Of a stretch of 64,000 bases of DNA, positions 59,645 to 64,000 are shown in pieces. Where the stretch lies: assembly GCA_021809435.1 (NCBI GenBank), contig JAKBAD010000006.1:1-64000 (forward strand), written 5' to 3'. Both the position numbers and the translations under genes were made by a program. The notes beneath the pieces are model-generated. The model was given only the letters and a program-made list of their open reading frames with translations. It was not told the DNA's origin and made no database searches. How positions within the stretch are numbered: the first letter of the stretch is position 1; the number at the start of each line of letters is the position of its first letter. Origin of the DNA: Pseudomonadota bacterium. GTDB taxonomy: Bacteria; Pseudomonadota; Alphaproteobacteria; Acetobacterales; Acetobacteraceae.

Positions 59645-61381
59645 ATGACCACCCGAAAACGCCCCCAAGATCTGCGCTCGGCCCGCTGGTTCGGCCCGGC
59701 CGATCTGCGCTCCTTCGGCCACCGCTCGCGCGCCATGCAAATGGGCTATTCGCCCGAGGAATGGACCGGCAAGCCCGTGATCGCCATCCTCAACACCTGG
59801 TCCGACCTCCAGCCCTGCCATTCGCATTTTAAAACCCGGGTCGAGGATGTGAAGCGTGGCGTGCTCATGGCCGGCGGCTTCCCCGTCGAGCTGCCGGCGC
59901 TGTCATTATCCGAGAGCTACCTCAAGCCCACCTCCATGCTCTATCGCAACATGCTGGCCATGGAGGCCGAGGAGCTGCTGCGCGCCCATCCCGTCGATGG
60001 CGTGGTGCTCATGGGCGGGTGCGATAAAACCACGCCCGCCCTGCTGCTGGCCGCCACCAGCATGGATCTTCCCGCCATCTTCGTGCCCGCCGGGCCGATG
60101 CTGCGCGGCAACTGGCAGGGCAAGGTGCTCGGCTCGGGCTCGGATAGCTGGAAATACTGGGACGAGCTGCGCGCGGGCAAAATCACCGAGACGGACTGGG
60201 CGGGCGTCGAGGCCGGGATCGCGCGCTCTTACGGCACCTGCATGACCATGGGCACGGCCAGCACCATGACCGCCATCGCCGAGGCGGTGGGCATGGTGCT
60301 GCCGGGCGGCTCCTCGGTGCTGGCGGCCGATGCCGGGCATATCCGCCTGGCCTCTGAGTCGGGGCGCCGGATCGTCGAGGCGGTGTGGGAGGATTTGCGG
60401 CCCAGCCGTATCCAGACCCGCGCGGCGTTTGAGAACGCCATCATGGTTGCCATGGCCATGGGCTGCTCGACCAACGCCATCATCCACCTCATCGCCATGG
60501 CGCGCCGGGCGGGGCAGGAGATCGGGCTCGATGATTTCGAGCGTTATTCGCGCCTGATCCCGGTTATTGGCAATGTCCGCCCCACGGGCAGCACCTATCT
60601 CATGGAGGATTTCTTCTATGCGGGTGGCATATTGGGGCTGATGACCCGGCTGCGCGCTCATCTCCATCTCTCCTGCCTCACCATCACCGGCCGCACGCTA
60701 GGCGAAAACATAGAGGGCGCGCGGGTTTATAACGACGATGTCATCCGCCCGCTCGATAATCCCATTTACGGTGAGGGCTCGCTCGCCGTGCTCAAGGGCA
60801 ATCTGGCGCCGTCGGGCGCGGTCATCAAGCCCGCCGCCATGGATCAGAAATTCCTCAAACATTCTGGCCCCGCCGTGGTATTTGACGATTATCCCAGCCT
60901 AAAGGCGGCGGTCGAGGATGAAAGCTGGGACATCACCGCCGACCATGTTCTGGTGTTGCGCAATGCCGGGCCGCAGGGTGGGCCGGGCATGCCTGAATGG
61001 GGCATGCTGCCGATGCCCAAAAAACTGCTCAAACAAGGCCACCGCGACATGCTCAGACTTTCGGATGCGCGCATGAGCGGCACGTCTTACGGGGCCTGCG
61101 TGCTGCATGTGGCGCCCGAGAGTTTTGTGGGCGGGCCTTTGGCTTTGCTGCGCACGGGCGATATGGTGAGCATCGACGTGGAGGCGCGTGAAATCCGCAT
61201 GGAAGTCTCGGACGAGGAACTGGCCGCGCGCCGCGCCGCCTGGGTGGCGCCCGGGAAACGCTATGAACGCGGCTATGGCTATATGTTCTCCAAACATATC
61301 CAACAGGCCGATGAAGGCTGCGACTTCGACTTTCTGCGCAGCGATTACGGTGCCCCGGTGCCAGAACCGGCCATTTACTGA
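59645..61381 (+). CDS. Sugar-acid dehydratase, IlvD/Edd family (L-arabonate/xylonate dehydratase-like)
   Basis: This 578-residue Fe-S dehydratase has cluster-region cysteines in LNTWSDLQPCHSHF, LMGGCDKTTPALL and MAMGCSTNAIIHL. The opening RSARWFGPADLRSFGHRSR is typical of pentonate dehydratases. It dehydrates the aldonate to the 2-keto-3-deoxy acid used by the DHDPS-family protein upstream. Substrate stereochemistry cannot be read here. Confidence 0.88.
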   Translation: MTTRKRPQDLRSARWFGPADLRSFGHRSRAMQMGYSPEEWTGKPVIAILNTWSDLQPCHSHFKTRVEDVKRGVLMAGGFPVELPALSLSESYLKPTSMLYRNMLAMEAEELLRAHPVDGVVLMGGCDKTTPALLLAATSMDLPAIFVPAGPMLRGNWQGKVLGSGSDSWKYWDELRAGKITETDWAGVEAGIARSYGTCMTMGTASTMTAIAEAVGMVLPGGSSVLAADAGHIRLASESGRRIVEAVWEDLRPSRIQTRAAFENAIMVAMAMGCSTNAIIHLIAMARRAGQEIGLDDFERYSRLIPVIGNVRPTGSTYLMEDFFYAGGILGLMTRLRAHLHLSCLTITGRTLGENIEGARVYNDDVIRPLDNPIYGEGSLAVLKGNLAPSGAVIKPAAMDQKFLKHSGPAVVFDDYPSLKAAVEDESWDITADHVLVLRNAGPQGGPGMPEWGMLPMPKKLLKQGHRDMLRLSDARMSGTSYGACVLHVAPESFVGGPLALLRTGDMVSIDVEAREIRMEVSDEELAARRAAWVAPGKRYERGYGYMFSKHIQQADEGCDFDFLRSDYGAPVPEPAIY

Positions 61382-61388
61382 AACCATC

Positions 61389-61489
61389 AAAAGTTTTTGG
61401 GGGTGTGGGGTGTTTTTTTAAAAACACCCCACGAAACTTGAGGGGGCTTTTTGAAAAAAGCCCCCCTCAAACTCCCCCAAAAAACTTTT
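61389..61489. repeat. Cloverleaf-forming palindromic repeat
   Basis: Outer arms AAAAGTTTTTGGGGG (61389-61403) and CCCCCAAAAAACTTTT (61474-61489) enclose two hairpins: TGGGGTGTTTTT/AAAAACACCCCA (61406-61431) and TTGAGGGGGC.../...GCCCCCCTCAA (61438-61470). The T-rich stems could terminate both convergent genes, but the three-way architecture looks like a dispersed intergenic repeat. Confidence 0.8.
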
Positions 61490-62195
61490 ATAAATTCTTC
61501 TTATAATCCTCGAATTTCCGTTCCCATTCAGGGTCGGTCGGTGGGTAGAGGCCGAGCACCGAAGCCCCCTCGCGCACCCGCGCGGTGACATAATCCTCAA
61601 ACAGCGTCATCGCCGTCGCCTCCTCGGCGATCTCATCGGCCAGATGGGCGGGAAGCACCATCACCCCATCGGCGTCGCCCACCAGCACATCGCCGGGAAA
61701 CACCGGCGCGTCGCCGCAGCCGATCGGGTCATTGATGGCAATCGCATGGTGCAGGGTCAGGTTGGTCGGCGCGCTGGGCCGGGCGTGATAGGCGGCAAAC
61801 CCCATCGCGGCGATTTCGGCGCTGTCTCTGAAGCCGCCATCGGTCACAATCCCGGCGGCGCCGCGGCTCATCAGCCGGGTGACCAAAATCGCCCCGGCCG
61901 AGGCCGCGCGTGCATCCTTGCGGCTATCGATCACCAGCACCGCGCCTGACGGGCAGGTTTCTATGGCCTGGCGCTGCAAATGCCCACGGTCGCGAAAGGC
62001 GGTGAGCGGGTTCAAATCCTCGCGCGCGGGAATATAGCGCAGCGTGAAAGCCTCGCCCACCATGCTGTGATGGGGCGGGCAGAGCGGCGTCACGCCTTGA
62101 ATGGCCTGGTTGCGCAGGCCGCGCTTGAAGAGCGCGGTGGCGATGGTGGCCGTGCTTACTTTGGCGAGTGCCGCGCGTGTTTCTGGTTTGAGCAT
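61488..62195 (-). CDS. RraA-like protein of the sugar-acid cluster
   Basis: This 235-residue RraA/HMG-aldolase-fold protein has LKPETRAALAKVSTATIATALFKRGLRN, SRKDARAASAGAILVTRLMSRGAAGIVTDGGFRD (catalytic Arg/Asp region) and DVLVGDADGVMVLPAHLADEIAEEA. Relatives occur in L-arabinose and xylose operons, where their role is uncertain. ATG at 62195. Its stop overlaps the repeat by two bases. Confidence 0.8.
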   Translation of the reverse strand: MLKPETRAALAKVSTATIATALFKRGLRNQAIQGVTPLCPPHHSMVGEAFTLRYIPAREDLNPLTAFRDRGHLQRQAIETCPSGAVLVIDSRKDARAASAGAILVTRLMSRGAAGIVTDGGFRDSAEIAAMGFAAYHARPSAPTNLTLHHAIAINDPIGCGDAPVFPGDVLVGDADGVMVLPAHLADEIAEEATAMTLFEDYVTARVREGASVLGLYPPTDPEWERKFEDYKKNL

Positions 62196-62264
62196 GGTTT
62201 CCTCACGAAAAAAGCCGGGCGCGTGGGCACCCGGCAAGTTGGTCGGCAAGCTGGGAGCCGTGGG

Positions 62265-63551
62265 TCAGAAGGTTACCTTGGTCTCGAAGCCAAAGACCCA
62301 GGCATTGGGAATGTGTGTGTAGGAGAAGGTGCCCGGATTCATGACATATTGCACGTTGGGGTGAATGAGCAGCCAGGGGGTGGCCTGGAGCCCATAGCCC
62401 GCTTCAAGCACGCCCTCGCCGTTGGAGAGATTGGCCAGGCCGGTGGCTTCCTCGCGGTCGAGTTTGCGCTGATTCACCACCGCGCGCACATAACCAATAT
62501 TGATATAGTCATTCGGCCTGGTGGCGAACGGCCCCTGGGCGATGAGCGCCGCCAGCCACGTGCCCTGGAATACGGCGGTGGTGGGGTCGGAATAAGAGAC
62601 CTGCGCCAGCGCGATCAGTCCGCGCTCGGCGGTGCCGTCGAAGCTCCAGATCATCTGGTCGGCCAGCGCGTAAAACCCATAACGCCCCTGGTCGAGTTCG
62701 CGGCTGTTGGTCACGTCGGTGGCGTTTGACGTATCCCAGTAGCCGCCGACCTTATAATGGCCCGGCAGGCCGCCGAGCGAGGCGGTATAGCCCAGCTCGA
62801 CCGGAATAATCACCCCGGTGCCGCCAGAGGTGCTCACCTTCAGCCCGTTGCCGGGGTTGGTGTAGGTGGCATTGGCCTGGAACAGCCCGGTCTCGAAATA
62901 CAGGTCCTTGGTCGGCATCAGCTTGATGCGCCCGCCCCAGCGGGCTTGCGGGTTGTCGGCCCAGCCATTGGTGCTGGCGGGCAGGTTTTGCGGATGGGCG
63001 CAGAAGCCCACATTCTGGAAATCGCACCCAAGCCCGGTGCCGGCGAAATCATTGCCCATCGGGTAGAAGCCGCCCTTGGCGTCGAGGAAATCGCCGGGAA
63101 ATTTCTGCTCATAGGAAAGTTCGGTCACGCGCTGGGTCTCGCCGGCGCCGTAAACTTCTTGCACGCCGAGCTTGTTGCCGATGAAATCGGAGCTGGCCGA
63201 ACGCCCGGCCCGCTGGTTGAAGCCGATTGTGATGGTGCCGCCCGGCAGGCCGAACAGCTTGTCAGTGTCGATCATGGCGTTTTCATAAAATTGCGAGGCG
63301 ATGCCGTTGCCCGTGCGCTTGCCGCCCGACATCACATCGGCGAATTCGCCGACATAGCCGCCCTTGAAGGTAATGCCGGCATCGGCCAGGCGTGTGCGGC
63401 CGCCATTCCAGTTGCCGGTCATGGTCGGCTGGTTCAGCCAGTCCCGCAGGCTTTGCGCGTGGGCGCCGGCCCCCAGCCCCAGCGCGGCGCAGCCGGCGAG
63501 CAGTAAGGCGCGGCACACTGGCCGCTGGTTCACGTTCGTCTGGGCTTTCAT
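62265..63551 (-). CDS. OprB-family carbohydrate-selective porin
   Basis: This 428-residue outer-membrane porin has a signal peptide (LLLAGCAALGLGAGAHA), the OprB start LRDWLNQPTMTGNWNGGRTRLADAGI and a terminal phenylalanine (FGFETKVTF). It admits sugars or sugar acids for the adjacent pathway. ATG at 63551 (MKAQTNV) is chosen. A longer frame to 63626 lacks a better site. Confidence 0.88.
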   Translation of the reverse strand: MKAQTNVNQRPVCRALLLAGCAALGLGAGAHAQSLRDWLNQPTMTGNWNGGRTRLADAGITFKGGYVGEFADVMSGGKRTGNGIASQFYENAMIDTDKLFGLPGGTITIGFNQRAGRSASSDFIGNKLGVQEVYGAGETQRVTELSYEQKFPGDFLDAKGGFYPMGNDFAGTGLGCDFQNVGFCAHPQNLPASTNGWADNPQARWGGRIKLMPTKDLYFETGLFQANATYTNPGNGLKVSTSGGTGVIIPVELGYTASLGGLPGHYKVGGYWDTSNATDVTNSRELDQGRYGFYALADQMIWSFDGTAERGLIALAQVSYSDPTTAVFQGTWLAALIAQGPFATRPNDYINIGYVRAVVNQRKLDREEATGLANLSNGEGVLEAGYGLQATPWLLIHPNVQYVMNPGTFSYTHIPNAWVFGFETKVTF

Positions 63552-63902
63552 GAATTTTCTCCCGGTTTCTGGGCTGGCTCTGCGGCTGCCCTGAGATTTG
63601 GTACAAATATGACCAATAATTGTCAATTTAAATTATGACCAATTTTACAAAAACAAGAGCATGCTGTTTGGTAATCGAGGTAAAATTTCGATATTTTGGC
63701 GCTGAATTAGATATTTTTTAATCTGATTTGCTGCGAATCTGTACTCTGATTGTGATTTAAGGGGAGGGGTTGTAGAAAAGTGGTAATTTGAATTGACAGA
63801 TTTTGGTTATTTTTGTCATATACAAATCCGCCTTCGCCTGTCCTATGGGGCGGGGGTAAAACCACAACAGCCCGCAGACCGGGTAGAATGGGAAACGATC
63901 GA
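63552..63902. promoter_or_regulatory. Divergent AT-rich promoter region with repeated ATGACCAAT
   Basis: No gene is seen. ATGACCAAT occurs at 63609-63617 and 63635-63643, 26 bp apart, the first also forming GGTacaaatatgACC with upstream bases. These may be sites for a GntR-type regulator of the porin. A third ATGACCAAT at 63903 is the start of the next gene. Confidence 0.4.
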
Positions 63903-64000
63903 ATGACCAATAACACAGTATCACGCCGCGGCGTGCTGGGGGGTATGGCCGCGGTGGCGATGGCCGATTTGGCGGCCCGCGCGGCCCGCGCGGCGGCGCC
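63903..64000 (+). CDS. Tat-exported protein, N-terminus only
   Basis: The first 32 codons read as a twin-arginine signal (VSRRGVLGGMAAVAMADLAA) with alanine-rich cleavage region. The protein runs off the window, so function is unknown. Beside pentose genes, a periplasmic sugar oxidoreductase is possible but unproven. Confidence 0.65.
   Translation, partial: MTNNTVSRRGVLGGMAAVAMADLAARAARAAA

Noticed and set aside
1-64000. CRISPR arrays, tRNA, rRNA, integrase or phage genes
   Set aside because: None was found on either strand by reading. No regular spacer-repeat array or tRNA-like cloverleaf with conserved arms was seen.

Overview
The window reads as a chromosomal segment of a GC-rich, Gram-negative alphaproteobacterium. 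The closest fit I can suggest is an acidophilic member of the Acetobacteraceae. The pointers are an OprB-type sugar porin, a complete cytochrome c maturation system, a Cyc2-like cytochrome-porin, a SigF/NrsF pair with a bufferin operon, and a Weimberg-type sugar-acid pathway. No rRNA, tRNA, CRISPR array or prophage was seen. The genus is inference.

Region 1 (1-23 kb) is an aromatic and amine catabolic island. It opens with the tail of an IS66 transposase. It then holds the meta-cleavage pathway for homoprotocatechuate (3,4-dihydroxyphenylacetate), split into two blocks: hpaR, a succinate-semialdehyde dehydrogenase and hpaG1-G2-F-H-I, then hpaE-hpaD about 8 kb further on. Both catabolic blocks are preceded by a nearly identical 32-bp palindrome that is the likely HpaR operator. 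Between and after them lie an amine module (APC permease, PuuB-like flavin oxidase, cupin, porin, DoxX), a moaF/short-chain-dehydrogenase set, three AraC-type regulators (one FeaR-like) and two copies of one aldehyde dehydrogenase gene that are identical over 1,410 bp. No HpaBC hydroxylase is present, so the expected inputs are aromatic amines or homoprotocatechuate made elsewhere.

Region 2 (22.7-30 kb) is a MarR-controlled operon running from 3-hydroxyphenylacetate through homogentisate to central metabolism: VOC protein, MhaA-like flavoprotein hydroxylase, MhaB-like coupling protein, fumarylacetoacetase, maleylacetoacetate isomerase, an atypical metallo-beta-lactamase-fold protein, and an acetoacetate CoA-transferase. 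The classical homogentisate dioxygenase is absent. A truncated, frameshifted IS3 element abuts the end of the operon.

Region 3 (31-46 kb) appears to be a SigF stress regulon. The sigma factor and its NrsF anti-sigma sit beside four promoters of the form TGTAACCTT-N14-CGAAYA. These drive a novel cysteine-rich exported peptide, a small exported protein, a bufferin (RiPP metallophore) operon, and a five-gene translationally coupled operon. That operon encodes an MFS transporter, a metallophosphoesterase/radical-SAM fusion, a VTT-membrane-domain/disulfide-reductase fusion and two arsenosugar-type transferases, with no arsenic methyltransferase nearby. It is the best candidate here for an undescribed system.

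Region 4 (45.7-56 kb) is respiratory: ccmCDEFGHI on the minus strand and ccmAB on the plus strand flank a small cytochrome c, a Cyc2-like outer-membrane cytochrome-porin and a three-haem cytochrome. An FNR-type site lies upstream of the Cyc2-like gene.

Region 5 (56-64 kb) encodes oxidative pentose use: aldose epimerase, 2-keto-3-deoxy sugar-acid dehydratase, 2,5-dioxovalerate dehydrogenase, an IlvD/Edd sugar-acid dehydratase, an RraA-like protein, an OprB porin, and the start of a Tat-exported protein. A cloverleaf-forming repeat of about 100 bp separates the dehydratase from the RraA-like gene.
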